64,000 bases of DNA from Stappia indica (GCF_020177335.1 NZ_JAIVMG010000001.1:372001-436000); one strand, 5' to 3'; positions 20,691 to 30,270 are shown, numbered from the stretch's first letter. Program-made: numbers and translations. The notes: generated from the letters alone by a model not told the origin.

Positions 20691-22793
20691 ATGCGGCCCA
20701 CCCAACTCGATCCCCTGTTCGCGCCCGTTTCCTCGCTTCCCGGCATCGGACCGCGCACCGCGCGCCAGCTCGCCGTGCTTCTGGGCACCGGCGTGGAGCG
20801 CGAACCGCATGTCATCGACCTTCTGCTGCATCTGCCCACCTCGGTGATCGACCGGCGCGCCCGGCCCAGCATCGCCGCCGCGCCGGAGGGCGAAATCGTT
20901 ACCCTGGACGTGCGGGTTGACGGCCATCAGGCGCCGCCCCGCTCCAGCCGCGCGCCCTACCGGATCCGCGTGCATGACGACAGCGGCGAGTTGACGCTGG
21001 TCTTCTTCCGGGCGCACACGGCGTGGCTGGAGAAGACCCTCCCCGTCGGCGCGGATCTGGTGGTCTCCGGCCGCATCGAATGGTTCAACGGCCAGCCGCA
21101 GATGGTGCATCCGGACCATATCGTCGCGGCGGAGGATGCGGGCGATCTGCCGCTGGTCGAGCCGGTCTATCCGCTGACGCAAGGGCTGTCCGGCAAGACC
21201 TTGCAAAAGGCGATGGCGGCGGCGCTCGACCTCGTTCCCGATCTGGCCGAATGGCTCGATCCGGCCTTGCGCCAGCAGCACGGTTGGCCATCATTCCGGC
21301 AGGCGCTGCTTGCCCTGCATCACCCGGATCCGGAACGGCCGTGGAGCACCGAGACGCCGGAGCTGGAGCGGCTGGCCTTCGACGAGTTCCTTGCCAGCCA
21401 GTTGGCGCTGGCGCTGGTGCGGCGCAAGCTGCGCCAGACCAAGGGCATCGCCCGGGTGTTTTCCGGCGGCTTGAAGGCGAAGATCCTCGCCGCCCTGCCC
21501 TACGCGCTGACCGCCGGGCAGGCCGCCGCCGTTGCCGAGATCGAAACGGACCTTGCCGAGCCGGTGCGGATGCTGCGCCTGCTGCAGGGCGATGTCGGCG
21601 CCGGCAAGACCATCGTCGCGCTGCTGGCGGTGGCCGCCGCCGTGGAGGCCGGGACGCAGGCGGTGATGATGGCGCCGACCGAGATCCTCGCCCGCCAGCA
21701 TCACGCTTCGCTGGCGCCCTTGTGCGAGGCCGCCGGCATTCGCGCGGCGGTGCTGACCGGCAAGGACGGCGCGCGCTATCGCCGCGAGACCCGCGAGGCG
21801 CTGGCCGCCGGCGAACTGGACCTTGTCATCGGCACCCATGCGCTGTTTCAGGGGGATGTGGCGTTCCACAATCTCGGCCTGGCGGTGGTCGATGAGCAGC
21901 ACCGGTTCGGCGTGCATCAGCGCCTGTCGCTCTCGGCCAAGGGCGATGGGGTCGACATGCTGGTGATGACGGCGACGCCGATCCCGCGCACGCTGGTTCT
22001 CACCTATTTCGGCGACATGGACGTCTCGCGCCTGACCGAGAAGCCCGCCGGGCGCCAGGAGATTACCACCGTCACCGTGCCGTCGGAGCGCATGGACGAG
22101 GTGGTGGGCCGGCTCCATCGGGCGCTCGATGAGGGGCGCAAGGCCTATTGGGTCTGCCCGCTGGTGGAGGAATCGGAAAAGTCGGACCTCGCCGCCGCCG
22201 AGGAGCGGTTCGAGGCGCTGCGACAGGTGTTCGGCGATCGGGTCGCGCTGGTCCATGGCCGTCTGTCCAGCGAGGAAAAGAACGCGGCCATGACCGCCTT
22301 CAAGGATGGCGACAAGCGGCTTCTGGTGGCGACCACCGTGATCGAGGTGGGGGTCGATGTGCCCGATGCGACCATCATGGTGATCGAACATGCGGAACGC
22401 TTCGGCCTGTCGCAGTTGCATCAGTTGCGCGGCCGGGTCGGGCGCGGCGCGGAGGCATCCACCTGCCTCCTGCTCTACAAGACACCGATTGGAGAGGTCG
22501 CGCGGGCGCGCCTGGCGATCATGCGCGAGACCAACGACGGCTTCCGCATCGCCGAGGAGGATCTGCGACTGCGCGGAGAGGGCGAGATCCTGGGCACCCG
22601 CCAGTCCGGTGCGCCGGGCTTCAAGGTCGCGCGGGCGGACGAGCACGCAGGGCTCCTGGACATGGCGCGCGACGATGCCAAGCTGGTGCTGGAAACCGAC
22701 GGCGATCTGACCGGCAAGCGCGGCCCGGCGCTGCGCTCCCTGCTCTATCTGTTTTCCCGCGATGAGGCGATCCGGCTGCTGCGGGCGGGATAA
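20691..22793 (+). CDS. recG: ATP-dependent DNA helicase RecG
   Basis: Branch-migrating helicase acting on stalled forks and Holliday junctions, 700 residues. An N-terminal wedge/OB domain (about 1-260) begins LDPLFAPVSSLPGIGPRTAR; the helicase core has Walker A LLQGDVGAGKTIVALLA, the DExH box VVDEQHRFGVHQR, motif III VMTATPIPRTL and motif VI QLHQLRGRVGRGAEAS. AAGAGGA lies just before the ATG. It ends convergently with the DUF502 gene, 28 bp apart. Confidence 0.97.
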   Translation: MRPTQLDPLFAPVSSLPGIGPRTARQLAVLLGTGVEREPHVIDLLLHLPTSVIDRRARPSIAAAPEGEIVTLDVRVDGHQAPPRSSRAPYRIRVHDDSGELTLVFFRAHTAWLEKTLPVGADLVVSGRIEWFNGQPQMVHPDHIVAAEDAGDLPLVEPVYPLTQGLSGKTLQKAMAAALDLVPDLAEWLDPALRQQHGWPSFRQALLALHHPDPERPWSTETPELERLAFDEFLASQLALALVRRKLRQTKGIARVFSGGLKAKILAALPYALTAGQAAAVAEIETDLAEPVRMLRLLQGDVGAGKTIVALLAVAAAVEAGTQAVMMAPTEILARQHHASLAPLCEAAGIRAAVLTGKDGARYRRETREALAAGELDLVIGTHALFQGDVAFHNLGLAVVDEQHRFGVHQRLSLSAKGDGVDMLVMTATPIPRTLVLTYFGDMDVSRLTEKPAGRQEITTVTVPSERMDEVVGRLHRALDEGRKAYWVCPLVEESEKSDLAAAEERFEALRQVFGDRVALVHGRLSSEEKNAAMTAFKDGDKRLLVATTVIEVGVDVPDATIMVIEHAERFGLSQLHQLRGRVGRGAEASTCLLLYKTPIGEVARARLAIMRETNDGFRIAEEDLRLRGEGEILGTRQSGAPGFKVARADEHAGLLDMARDDAKLVLETDGDLTGKRGPALRSLLYLFSRDEAIRLLRAG

Positions 22794-22821
22794 CGGCCCA
22801 CCCTCGCTGCCGCTCCCAGCG

Positions 22822-23565
22822 TCAATCCACCGTTTCCGGCGTCTGGATGGTGTCGCTGTCGGATTTGGCCCCTTTGCGCGGCAGGGTCTTGTCGTAGTCC
22901 GGATTGACGAGGCCGGCGGAGATCACCAGCTTCGCCGCTGCCTCGACCGTCATATCCAGCTCGATGATTTCGTTGCGCGGCACAAACAGCAGAAAGCCGG
23001 AGGTCGGGTTCGGCGTCGTCGGCAGGAACACGGCCGTCACATCCGTCTCGGCGTGCAGTTTGTCCGCCACCTCGCCCTTGGCGTCGGTGGCGATGAAGAC
23101 GATCGCCCACAGCCCACGCCGGGGATACTCGATGATGGCGGCCTTCTTGAAGGAGTTGGAGCGTTCGGCCAGCACCGTTTCGAAGATCTGCTTCAATCCG
23201 CTGTAGAGATTGCGCACCACGGGCATCCGACCGAGCAGCAATTCGCCGTAGGACACCAGCGTGCGTCCGGCGATGTTGGCGGTGAAAAAGCCGATCAGCA
23301 CCAGGCCGACGAACGCGACGATCAGTCCGATACCGGGAACCGGAAAAGGAACGTAGGTATCGGGGTTGTAAACGGAGGGGATCAGCGGTTTGATCCAGCC
23401 GTCGATCCATTGAACGATCGACCACGTAAGATAGGCGGTGATGCCGAGCGGACCGGCAATGACGAGACCGGTCAGAAAGTAATTGCGCAAACGGGTCATG
23501 CCGCTCGAATGTGTATGCTTCGGCGCTGCGTCGTCGTGATCGTCCGCCTCGGAACTGCCGGTCAT
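22822..23565 (-). CDS. DUF502-family inner membrane protein
   Basis: 247 residues from the ATG at 23565. Two membrane segments (about residues 28-48, YFLTGLVIAGPLGITAYLTW, and 74-94, IGLIVAFVGLVLIGFFTANI) are followed by a soluble domain with the family segments PVVRNLYSGLKQIFETV and PTTPNPTSGFLLFVP. The N-terminus is Asp/His-rich. DUF502 proteins are widespread and have no firmly assigned biochemical role. Its location next to recG is frequent in alphaproteobacteria. Possible starts further upstream would add about 34 residues. Confidence 0.85.
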   Translation of the reverse strand: MTGSSEADDHDDAAPKHTHSSGMTRLRNYFLTGLVIAGPLGITAYLTWSIVQWIDGWIKPLIPSVYNPDTYVPFPVPGIGLIVAFVGLVLIGFFTANIAGRTLVSYGELLLGRMPVVRNLYSGLKQIFETVLAERSNSFKKAAIIEYPRRGLWAIVFIATDAKGEVADKLHAETDVTAVFLPTTPNPTSGFLLFVPRNEIIELDMTVEAAAKLVISAGLVNPDYDKTLPRKGAKSDSDTIQTPETVD

Positions 23566-23723
23566 TGCGTGCTCAACCTTGTTTGTGCCGACGTTGATCT
23601 TGTGTCGAAGTCGGCCGGATCTTTCTTGCCAGCCATCATGCCCGGGTTTCCGTGACAGTGATGACACCTACATAGGCCACTCCCGGTCAAAGGGGAATTG
23701 ATACACAGGCGGTAACGGGGAAT

Positions 23724-24125
23724 ATGCGCCAGCTTTCCGGGCTTATCCGACATCAGCGCACCAGAAGTGCGTTTTTCATGACGCTTGGCGCCCTCTCGGT
23801 CGCCATTGGCGTGATCGGCGCCTTTCTGCCGCTGTTGCCGTCGACCATCTTCTTCATCGCCGCCGCTGGCTGCTTCGCCAAGTCTTCGCCGAGGCTGGAA
23901 GAGTGGATCGTCTCGCATCCGCAATTCGGTCCCGGGGTGCGTGCCTGGCGCGAAAACGGCGCGATTGCCCCGCGCGCGAAGATGCTGGCGGTCGGCGGCA
24001 TGGGATTCGGTTTCTACATGTTCTATCTCGGCGCCGACCCGGACTGGCCGCTGGCGCTGGCCGTCGCCCTCACCCTCGCCTGCTGCGCGGCCTATGTGCT
24101 GTCGCGCCCGACGCCGGAAACGTGA
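23724..24125 (+). CDS. DUF454 (YbaN) family inner membrane protein
   Basis: 133-residue membrane protein. The hallmark is a first hydrophobic segment containing GVIGAFLPLLPSTIFF, followed by the amphipathic region CFAKSSPRLEEWIVSHPQFG, then two further hydrophobic segments (MGFGFYMFYLGA and WPLALAVALTLACCAAYVL). The family has no settled function. A GGGGAA sequence precedes the ATG. It is divergent from the DUF502 gene and has its own upstream region. Confidence 0.85.
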   Translation: MRQLSGLIRHQRTRSAFFMTLGALSVAIGVIGAFLPLLPSTIFFIAAAGCFAKSSPRLEEWIVSHPQFGPGVRAWRENGAIAPRAKMLAVGGMGFGFYMFYLGADPDWPLALAVALTLACCAAYVLSRPTPET

Positions 24126-24313
24126 CGCCAGAGACCTGACACGGGCCTGGAGCTTTCCGCGCAGTTCGTTTACCAAAAATCACTCTCTTGTGAGACGCTG
24201 TGACGCGGGTCACGGCACGATGGCTGACAATCGTCAGGATGGAAGCCTCGGCGCGATGACCATCAGGAACGTGCGTTGGAGTCATGTAAAGCAGGTAAGC
24301 GAGAGGTAAGAAA

Positions 24314-25894
24314 ATGTTCATCAGAGGCCCAGACACCCCCGGATCGACGCCGAACCGACGCCGAGAAGGGATCGATCCCCGAGCCGGATGGCTTCTCAGC
24401 GCTTGCCTTGCTTTACTCGCAACCTTGCTCGCTCTCGGCTCCGCACAGGCCCAGGTCCCGGATTTCCGCCCGAACCTGCCCGATATCCGGCCAGAGCTGC
24501 GGCCTGCCGTCTGCGTTCCTCCTCGTGTCATGCGCAATGGCCGTTGTGTGATGCCTCAGCGCCCGCCGGTCGTCTGTGCCCCGCCGCGTGTCATGCGCAA
24601 CGGCCGCTGCGTGATGCCCCAGCGTCCGCCGGTCGTCTGTGCCCCGCCGCGCGTCTTGCGCAATGGCCGCTGCGTGATGCCCCAGCGTCCACCGGTCGTC
24701 TGCGCCCCGCCGCGCGTCTTGCGCAACGGTCGCTGCGTGATGCCGCGTCCGCCGGTGGTCTGTGCTCCGCCGCGTGTCATGCGCAACGGCCGCTGCGTGA
24801 TGCCCCAGCGTCCGCCGGTGGTCTGTGCTCCGCCGCGCGTCTTGCGCAACGGCCGCTGCGTGATGCCGCGCCCGCCGGTGGTCTGCGCCCCGCCGCGCGT
24901 GTTGCGCAACGGTCGCTGCGTGATGCCGCGTCCGCCGGTGGTCTGTGCTCCGCCGCGCGTTTTGCGTAACGGCCGCTGCGTGATGCCGCCTCGCCCGCCG
25001 GTGGTCTGCCGGCTGCCTTATGTCTATTCGGCACTCCAGCGTCGGTGCATTCTGCCCGTACCGATTCCGCCGATCGCGCCCCCGCCGGCGTGTATCCCGC
25101 CTTGGCAGTATTCCACCTCCGCCGGAGGCTGCATCTGTCCGTCGGGGTACGTGGTCGAAGGCGGCGAATGCGTCCGGCGCGACAGCCAGGTCTGCAGCTT
25201 CCCCTTCGTCTATTCGGCGAGCCAGGGGCGCTGCGTCTGCGCTGAAGGGTACCGGCCTTATGGCGCCGGTTGTGCCCCCGAGCGGCCCCGTCCGGCCCCG
25301 CAGGACAACATCACCTGGATCCAGTCCTGCCTGAACGCCGCCGGCTATGACGCCGGGACGGTCGATGGTCTGGCTGGCCGGCGCACCCGCTCCGCCTGGG
25401 AGGAGTTCCGAGCCGCAGCCGGTCTCGGCGAGGCGAAGGTTCCCTACACCGATCCGGAAACCCTGGCGGCCCTGTTCAAGGCCTGTCAGCCGGAAGAGGC
25501 AGGCACGCCGCCTGCGGATGGTGATGCCGAGGCCAGTCAGCCGGATGACAGCGAGGGACCGGCTCCTGCGGAGGACGCCGATGATGCCTCAGGCCCGGCT
25601 CAGACCCCTGCCGAGCCCACCGGACTGGCGGACTTTGCCCCGGACCGGGCGCAATGCGCGACCGGCAAGCTCTACACGCTGCTGACCGCGCAAGGCGCAT
25701 CGGTGGAGCCTTGCGGGCGTGCCTGCATCCCGCCTCCGGAAGGGCTCGACGATGCCCAGTTGCAGGAACGGGCGGAAGCCCAGGGCATCACCTGGTGTCA
25801 GTCCTGCATCAGCGTCGGGTCGCTCGGCCTGCTGTGCCCGGAGCCTGAGGCTCCGTCCGAAGCAGAAGCCGGTGAGGCTCCCGCCGCGCAGTAG
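24314..25894 (+). CDS. Exported Cys-rich tandem-repeat protein with peptidoglycan-binding-like domain
   Basis: 526 residues; I do not recognise a named family. A long signal sequence (about 1-48, ending ALGSAQAQ) is followed by eight near-identical units of 20-21 residues with consensus RPPVVCAPPRVLRNGRCVMP (residues 63-226), a ninth degenerate unit, and two more Cys-rich repeats (CIPPWQYSTSAGGCICPSGY and CSFPFVYSASQGRCVCAEGY). Each unit has two Cys about ten apart, suggesting a disulfide-stapled rod. Around residues 335-395 is a peptidoglycan-binding-1-like fold (SCLNAAGYDAGTVDGLAGRR), then an acidic Pro/Ala linker and a C-terminal Cys-containing domain. AGAGG lies 8 bases before the ATG and a strong terminator follows. 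A cell-envelope role is inference. Confidence 0.85.
   Translation: MFIRGPDTPGSTPNRRREGIDPRAGWLLSACLALLATLLALGSAQAQVPDFRPNLPDIRPELRPAVCVPPRVMRNGRCVMPQRPPVVCAPPRVMRNGRCVMPQRPPVVCAPPRVLRNGRCVMPQRPPVVCAPPRVLRNGRCVMPRPPVVCAPPRVMRNGRCVMPQRPPVVCAPPRVLRNGRCVMPRPPVVCAPPRVLRNGRCVMPRPPVVCAPPRVLRNGRCVMPPRPPVVCRLPYVYSALQRRCILPVPIPPIAPPPACIPPWQYSTSAGGCICPSGYVVEGGECVRRDSQVCSFPFVYSASQGRCVCAEGYRPYGAGCAPERPRPAPQDNITWIQSCLNAAGYDAGTVDGLAGRRTRSAWEEFRAAAGLGEAKVPYTDPETLAALFKACQPEEAGTPPADGDAEASQPDDSEGPAPAEDADDASGPAQTPAEPTGLADFAPDRAQCATGKLYTLLTAQGASVEPCGRACIPPPEGLDDAQLQERAEAQGITWCQSCISVGSLGLLCPEPEAPSEAEAGEAPAAQ
24500..24991 (+). repeat. Coding tandem repeat: eight units of 60-63 bp
   Basis: Eight in-frame units encode RPPVVCAPPRV(M/L)RNGRCVMP(Q/P). 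Units of 63 bp carry the extra Gln or Pro codon; units of 60 bp lack it. Differences between units are mainly synonymous changes plus a Met/Leu alternation and the Val/Ala variant in unit 1, so the array has been homogenised or recently expanded. Such an array can change length by slippage or unequal recombination. Confidence 0.93.
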
Positions 25895-25914
25895 CGGCCG
25901 AGCCCAAGAAGAAG

Positions 25915-25943
25915 CCGCCCGGACCAGCGCCGGGCGGTTTTTT
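25915..25943 (+). terminator. Intrinsic terminator after the tandem-repeat gene
   Basis: CCGCCCGG at 25915-25922 pairs perfectly with CCGGGCGG at 25930-25937 across a 7-base loop, followed by six T at 25938-25943. On the opposite strand the stem is followed by CTTCTTCTT, so it may also serve glmS, whose stop codon is only 15 bp away. Confidence 0.85.
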
Positions 25944-25957
25944 CATGTTGGAAGCGG

Positions 25958-27784
25958 TTATTCGACCGTGACGGACTTCGCCAGATTGCGCGGCTGATCC
26001 ACGTCCGTGCCCATGAAAACCGCCGTATGATAGGCGAGCAACTGGATGGGCAGGGCGTGGACGATCGGCGCAACGAATTCCGGCACGTCCGGCAAGGCAA
26101 TTGTTTTCCAGGCGAGCGCGCCGCTTGCCTCCGCGCCCTTTTCGTCGGTGATCAGGATGATCTTGCCGCCTCGGGCGGCCACTTCCTGCATGTTCGAGAC
26201 GGTCTTTTCGAAGATCGGATCATGCGGGGCGATGACGATCACCGGCATGTCCTCGTCGATCAGCGCGATCGGGCCATGCTTGAGCTCCCCCGCCGCATAA
26301 CCTTCGGCGTGGATGTAGGAGATTTCCTTGAGCTTCAAGGCCCCTTCCATCGCCAGCGGAAAGCTGGTGCCCCGACCGAGATACAGCACATCCGTGGCCC
26401 GCGACAGCGGTTGTGCCAGCGCCTCGATCTCGCTTTCCAGGGCGAGCGCCCTGTTGACGTAGCCGGGGGTTTCCCCAAGCGCGCGCACCAGCTCCGCCGC
26501 GCCCTTGTCATCCAGATGCCCACGCTGATAGCCCGCGTGGACCGCAAGCGCCGCCAGCACCGAGAGCTGGCAAGTGAAGGCCTTGGTCGAGGCGACGCCG
26601 ATTTCCGGCCCGGCAACCGTGGGGAACACCACATCGGCCTCGCGGGCAATGGTCGATTCCGGCACATTGACCACGGCGGCGATGGTCATGCCCTCGCCCT
26701 TGCAATAGCGCAGGCCCGCCAGGGTGTCCGCCGTCTCGCCGGACTGGGAGATGAACAGCGCCAGATCGCCCGCCTTCACCGGCATTTCCCGGTAGCGGAA
26801 CTCCGAGGCGATATCGATGTCGACCGGCAGGCGGGCGACCTTCTCGAACCAGTATTTGGCGACCAGCCCGGCGTAATAGGCGGTACCGCAGGCAGAAATG
26901 ATCAGCCGGTCAAGCTTGGAAAAGTCAATCTTTTCCGCACCTTCGAGTATAGTCTTCATATTCGCCAGATCGAGATAGCGCGTCAGGGTATGGCCGATCA
27001 CTTCGGGCTGCTGATGGATTTCCTTAGCCATGAAGTGGCGGAAATTGCCCTTGTCGATCATCTGCGCCATGGCGCGCGAGGTCTGTACCGGACGGGACAC
27101 GGGGGCGTTGTCCGCGTCGAAGATCTCACAGCCGGCGCGCGTCAGGACCGCCCAGTCCCCCTCTTCCAGATAGGTGATCCGGTCGGTGAAGGGCGACAGG
27201 GCGATCGCGTCGGAACCCAGGTACATTTCGCCCTCCCCGTGGCCGATGGCCAGCGGCGAGCCGCGCCGGGCGCCAATCAGAAGATCGGGCTCCCCCTCGA
27301 ACAGGAAGGCGAGCGCGAAGGCCCCCTTGAGACGTGGCAGCACCCGGGCAACTGCGCTGCGCGCATCGGCGCCGGCGGCGAGTTCCCGCGAGACGAGATG
27401 GGCCACCGTTTCGGTGTCCGTGTCGCTGGAAAAGCGCGCGCCCTGCCCCTCCAGTTCCATGCGCAGTTCCAGGAAATTCTCGATGATGCCGTTGTGGACG
27501 ACGGAAACACCCGGCGCGGCATGGGGGTGGGCGTTGTGTTCGGTGGCGGCGCCGTGGGTGGCCCAGCGGGTATGGCCGATGCCGATGTTGCCGGCCAGCG
27601 GCGCGCGCTCCAGCTTTTCCTGAAGGTTGCGCAGCTTGCCTTCGGCCCGGCGCCGGACGATCTGCCCGCCGTCCAGGGTGGCGATGCCGGCGGAATCATA
27701 TCCGCGATATTCAAGGCGCTTCAGCGCGTCGACCAACTGAGCGGCAACCGCCTGGCTTCCAAGAATTCCGACAATTCCGCACAT
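25958..27784 (-). CDS. glmS: Glutamine-fructose-6-phosphate aminotransferase GlmS
   Basis: Makes glucosamine-6-phosphate for peptidoglycan and lipopolysaccharide, 608 residues. The N-terminal Ntn glutaminase has catalytic Cys2 (MCGIVGILGS) and GHTRWATHG; two SIS sugar-isomerase domains follow with SACGTAYYAG, FISQSGETADTLAG and the C-terminal tail QPRNLAKSVTVE. No truncation. No glmS ribozyme or glmU neighbour is seen in the 256-bp region upstream. It faces the repeat gene tail to tail. Confidence 0.97.
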   Translation of the reverse strand: MCGIVGILGSQAVAAQLVDALKRLEYRGYDSAGIATLDGGQIVRRRAEGKLRNLQEKLERAPLAGNIGIGHTRWATHGAATEHNAHPHAAPGVSVVHNGIIENFLELRMELEGQGARFSSDTDTETVAHLVSRELAAGADARSAVARVLPRLKGAFALAFLFEGEPDLLIGARRGSPLAIGHGEGEMYLGSDAIALSPFTDRITYLEEGDWAVLTRAGCEIFDADNAPVSRPVQTSRAMAQMIDKGNFRHFMAKEIHQQPEVIGHTLTRYLDLANMKTILEGAEKIDFSKLDRLIISACGTAYYAGLVAKYWFEKVARLPVDIDIASEFRYREMPVKAGDLALFISQSGETADTLAGLRYCKGEGMTIAAVVNVPESTIAREADVVFPTVAGPEIGVASTKAFTCQLSVLAALAVHAGYQRGHLDDKGAAELVRALGETPGYVNRALALESEIEALAQPLSRATDVLYLGRGTSFPLAMEGALKLKEISYIHAEGYAAGELKHGPIALIDEDMPVIVIAPHDPIFEKTVSNMQEVAARGGKIILITDEKGAEASGALAWKTIALPDVPEFVAPIVHALPIQLLAYHTAVFMGTDVDQPRNLAKSVTVE

Positions 27785-28040
27785 CGATTGCTGTCTCCTG
27801 ATTCACGCAGTCTGGCATCGGGCGGGCCCGATGGCGCTCACTCATAGAGAGGCTAGAGCCCATCCGCACAATCAAAACCTGTTTCACTTCGTGACAAGCG
27901 CTGCCGCCCCCCCCGGAAAACCGCGTTGAAAAGGCACGTTTCCGCCGGGTTTTCCCTGACCTTAACCGGCGATTTTATCGGTTGTTAACCATATTTGGAG
28001 TTCTCTAGAAAGGAGCTAGCGAGAATCCGGGACCCGTGGC

Positions 28041-29171
28041 GTGAAACCACTCAAAACCAGCAGAGGGAAGGCGCCACGGCGGTCCGTGTCTCGGGACATG
28101 GGCTGGGTGCTCCTGTGGGGTGGTGCCGCGATTCTGTTCGGTGTCGTCGGTATTTCCTCGCTGTTCATCAACCAGACAGTGGGCTTCACGGGGCGCAGCT
28201 TCGCTCAGGTCACCCTGCCGCCGTCCGGGGATGTCTCCTCCACCGCCTCGATCGACGGCCTGTCGCCGCTGGATGTTGGCCTTTACCCGTCCGCAGGCGG
28301 AAGCGATGCCGCCGACGAGCACCGGCGCATATGGCTGGATATCGCCGCCCTGAAACGAGAAGTCGGGACGCTGAAGCATGCGCTCGCCGCCTTGCGGGAT
28401 GAGTTTCGTGTTCGTGCCGAAGCCCGGGCCGGCACCACTCCCGGCACGCCAGGCAACACGGTCTCCAAGCCAGGTGACAGGACGACCGCGCCGGAAGACG
28501 TCGAAATCACCGGAAGTGTCCCGGCCGCACCTGCGGCCGCCGCGCTGCCCGCGCCCGTGGCACGGCTTGGCGATCGCATTCTGACCGCGGTGGAGCGACT
28601 TGTCGGCCCGGCGAGCAAGATCGAGACCCTGCCGGCGCCGGTCCTGCCCCAAAAGCCGGAGGGCAAACCGGCTGAAGCCCCCGCCGAAGCCGCCTCCGTC
28701 GCCGCAGCCTCTGTCGCTGCGCCGGCGGCGAAGGTCCTCCCAGTCCCTCCTCCGGCACCGGTGCGGATCGTCCTGCCGCCGCAGGACAGCATCGTTCCAT
28801 CCTCAACCGCCTCCATCGGCGGCAGCGCCGGCGCACCCGATGACACGCCGCAGCGCTACGCCCTGCCGGTGACCCGGGCCGCCGGGCGGGTGGCCTCGAT
28901 CAGCGGCCAGCGGATCAGCCGCACGGACTTCGCCGTGGATCTTGGCTCCTACGGATCGCTGGCGGCCGCCGAAGCAGCCTGGAGCGGCCTGACCGGAAAA
29001 TACCCGAAACTGCTTTCCGGCGTTCGCCGCCGGATTCTCGATGATGCGCCCGCGAAGGGCGGTACCCGACTGACCGCCGGGCCCTTCCCCAACGCCGCCG
29101 ATGCCGCCGGTGCCTGCGTCTTCCTGACGGCAGAGGAATTCCCCTGCAAGCCGACTGTTTTTGTGAAATAA
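28041..29171 (+). CDS. Membrane-anchored protein with C-terminal SPOR-like domain
   Basis: 376 residues starting at a GTG. A basic cytoplasmic N-terminus (KTSRGKAPRRSVSR) precedes one membrane segment (about residues 21-43, WVLLWGGAAILFGVVGISSL), then a short helical region (AALKREVGTLKHALAALRDE), a long Pro/Ala-rich linker (about 130-265) and a C-terminal domain of about 80 residues starting TDFAVDLGSYGSLAAAEAAW. The DLGSYxSLxxAxxxW pattern followed by RLTAGPFPNAADA resembles SPOR domains that bind denuded septal glycan. No assigned name. The start is uncertain: an AAGGAG at about 28010 is too far upstream for this GTG. Divergent from glmS. Confidence 0.75.
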   Translation: MKPLKTSRGKAPRRSVSRDMGWVLLWGGAAILFGVVGISSLFINQTVGFTGRSFAQVTLPPSGDVSSTASIDGLSPLDVGLYPSAGGSDAADEHRRIWLDIAALKREVGTLKHALAALRDEFRVRAEARAGTTPGTPGNTVSKPGDRTTAPEDVEITGSVPAAPAAAALPAPVARLGDRILTAVERLVGPASKIETLPAPVLPQKPEGKPAEAPAEAASVAAASVAAPAAKVLPVPPPAPVRIVLPPQDSIVPSSTASIGGSAGAPDDTPQRYALPVTRAAGRVASISGQRISRTDFAVDLGSYGSLAAAEAAWSGLTGKYPKLLSGVRRRILDDAPAKGGTRLTAGPFPNAADAAGACVFLTAEEFPCKPTVFVK

Positions 29172-29261
29172 CGCTCCCGGCTCATAAATTGATGTTTCCC
29201 GGCGGATGCCCTGCGCCCGCTTCCAATGGTTCTTTTCCCTTCGACGCAACGGTTTGCCCTC

Positions 29262-30218
29262 ATGCTTGACCTGTCTTCCCCCCGGCATCGGGCGTTCGCG
29301 CTGCTGTTTGTCATGCCGCTGTTCTTCTCCTCCAACATGGTGATCGGGCGAGCTGCGGTGGAAACGGTCGAGCCGTGGACGCTGGCCTTCCTGCGCTGGA
29401 CGCTGGCCTTCCTGATCCTGTTGCCCTTCGCCCATCGCGGTCTTGCCCGCCATCGGGGCACGCTGCTGCGCCATTGGGACCTTCTGGGCATCATGGGGCT
29501 GCTCGGCATGTGGTTCTGCGGTGCCGGCGTCTATTTCGCCCTGCGCTTCACCACCGCCACCAATGGCACGCTGATCTACACCTCGTCACCGGTGCTGATC
29601 CTGATGCTGGAGTGGCTGTTTCGCGGACGCTCCATCTCGGCGCGCGAGGCGGTGGGCATCGTCCTTGCCATTCTCGGGGTGATCACCATCGTGGTCGAAG
29701 GCTCGCTGTCGGCCCTGCTCAGCCTGCGCTTCAACGGCGGCGATGTGATCTTCGCCCTCGCCGCTCTCAGTTGGGCGGTTTATTCCGTACTGCTGAAGCG
29801 GGGCGAATTCACCGCCGTGCCGACCTTGTCGCTGTTCGCCGCGCTGGCCCTTACCGGCACCGTGTCCCTCTTTCCCTTCGCGATCTGGGAGATCGCCGAG
29901 ACCGGACAGTTCCCGGTCACCTCCGACGCGTGGGTCTCGATCTTCGGCGTTGCCGTGGTCTCCTCGGTGCTGGCGTTTTCCTGCTTCCAGTATGGCATCA
30001 AGGTGGTGGGCCCGTCGGTGACCGGTGTCTTCATGTATCTCCTGCCGCCCTATGGCGTGCTGATGGCGGTGGTGTTCCTGGGCGAGGCGCTGCACGCCTA
30101 TCATTTCGCCGGGTTCCTGCTGGTGATGAGCGGTCTGGTGCTGGCGACCGCGCCGCCGGCGCTGGTGCAGCGGCTGTCGCTGCGGCTCCTCTCCCGGCTG
30201 AAGCCGCAGGCGCGCTAA
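29262..30218 (+). CDS. EamA-family (DMT) transporter, 10 membrane segments
   Basis: Inner membrane exporter-type protein, 318 residues from the ATG at 29262 (MLDLSSPRHRAF); another ATG at 29226 is possible. Two EamA repeats are visible: the first with the typical FVMPLFFSSNMVIGRAAVE and TLAFLRWTLAFLILLPFA, the second starting near GGDVIFALAALSWAVYSVLL. Last helices end FLLVMSGLVLATAP. Members export amino acids or other metabolites, but the substrate cannot be read from sequence. A hairpin between it and soxD terminates the opposing transcript. Confidence 0.88.
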   Translation: MLDLSSPRHRAFALLFVMPLFFSSNMVIGRAAVETVEPWTLAFLRWTLAFLILLPFAHRGLARHRGTLLRHWDLLGIMGLLGMWFCGAGVYFALRFTTATNGTLIYTSSPVLILMLEWLFRGRSISAREAVGIVLAILGVITIVVEGSLSALLSLRFNGGDVIFALAALSWAVYSVLLKRGEFTAVPTLSLFAALALTGTVSLFPFAIWEIAETGQFPVTSDAWVSIFGVAVVSSVLAFSCFQYGIKVVGPSVTGVFMYLLPPYGVLMAVVFLGEALHAYHFAGFLLVMSGLVLATAPPALVQRLSLRLLSRLKPQAR

Positions 30219-30235
30219 GGGCCTTCAGCGCCCAT

Positions 30236-30270
30236 GAAAAAGGCCCGACCACCTGCGTGGCCGGGCCCTT
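30236..30270 (-). terminator. Intrinsic terminator of the soxXYZABCD operon
   Basis: On the minus strand an 11-bp stem (GGCCCGGCCAC with GTGGTCGGGCC, one G-U pair) and a 4-base loop are followed directly by TTTTTC. It lies about 28 bp after the soxD stop. On the plus strand the downstream sequence is not T-rich, so it mainly serves the sox operon. Confidence 0.8.

Noticed and set aside
24500-24991. Possible CRISPR array
   Set aside because: Repeats are contiguous, in frame and without spacers, so they are coding repeats of one protein.
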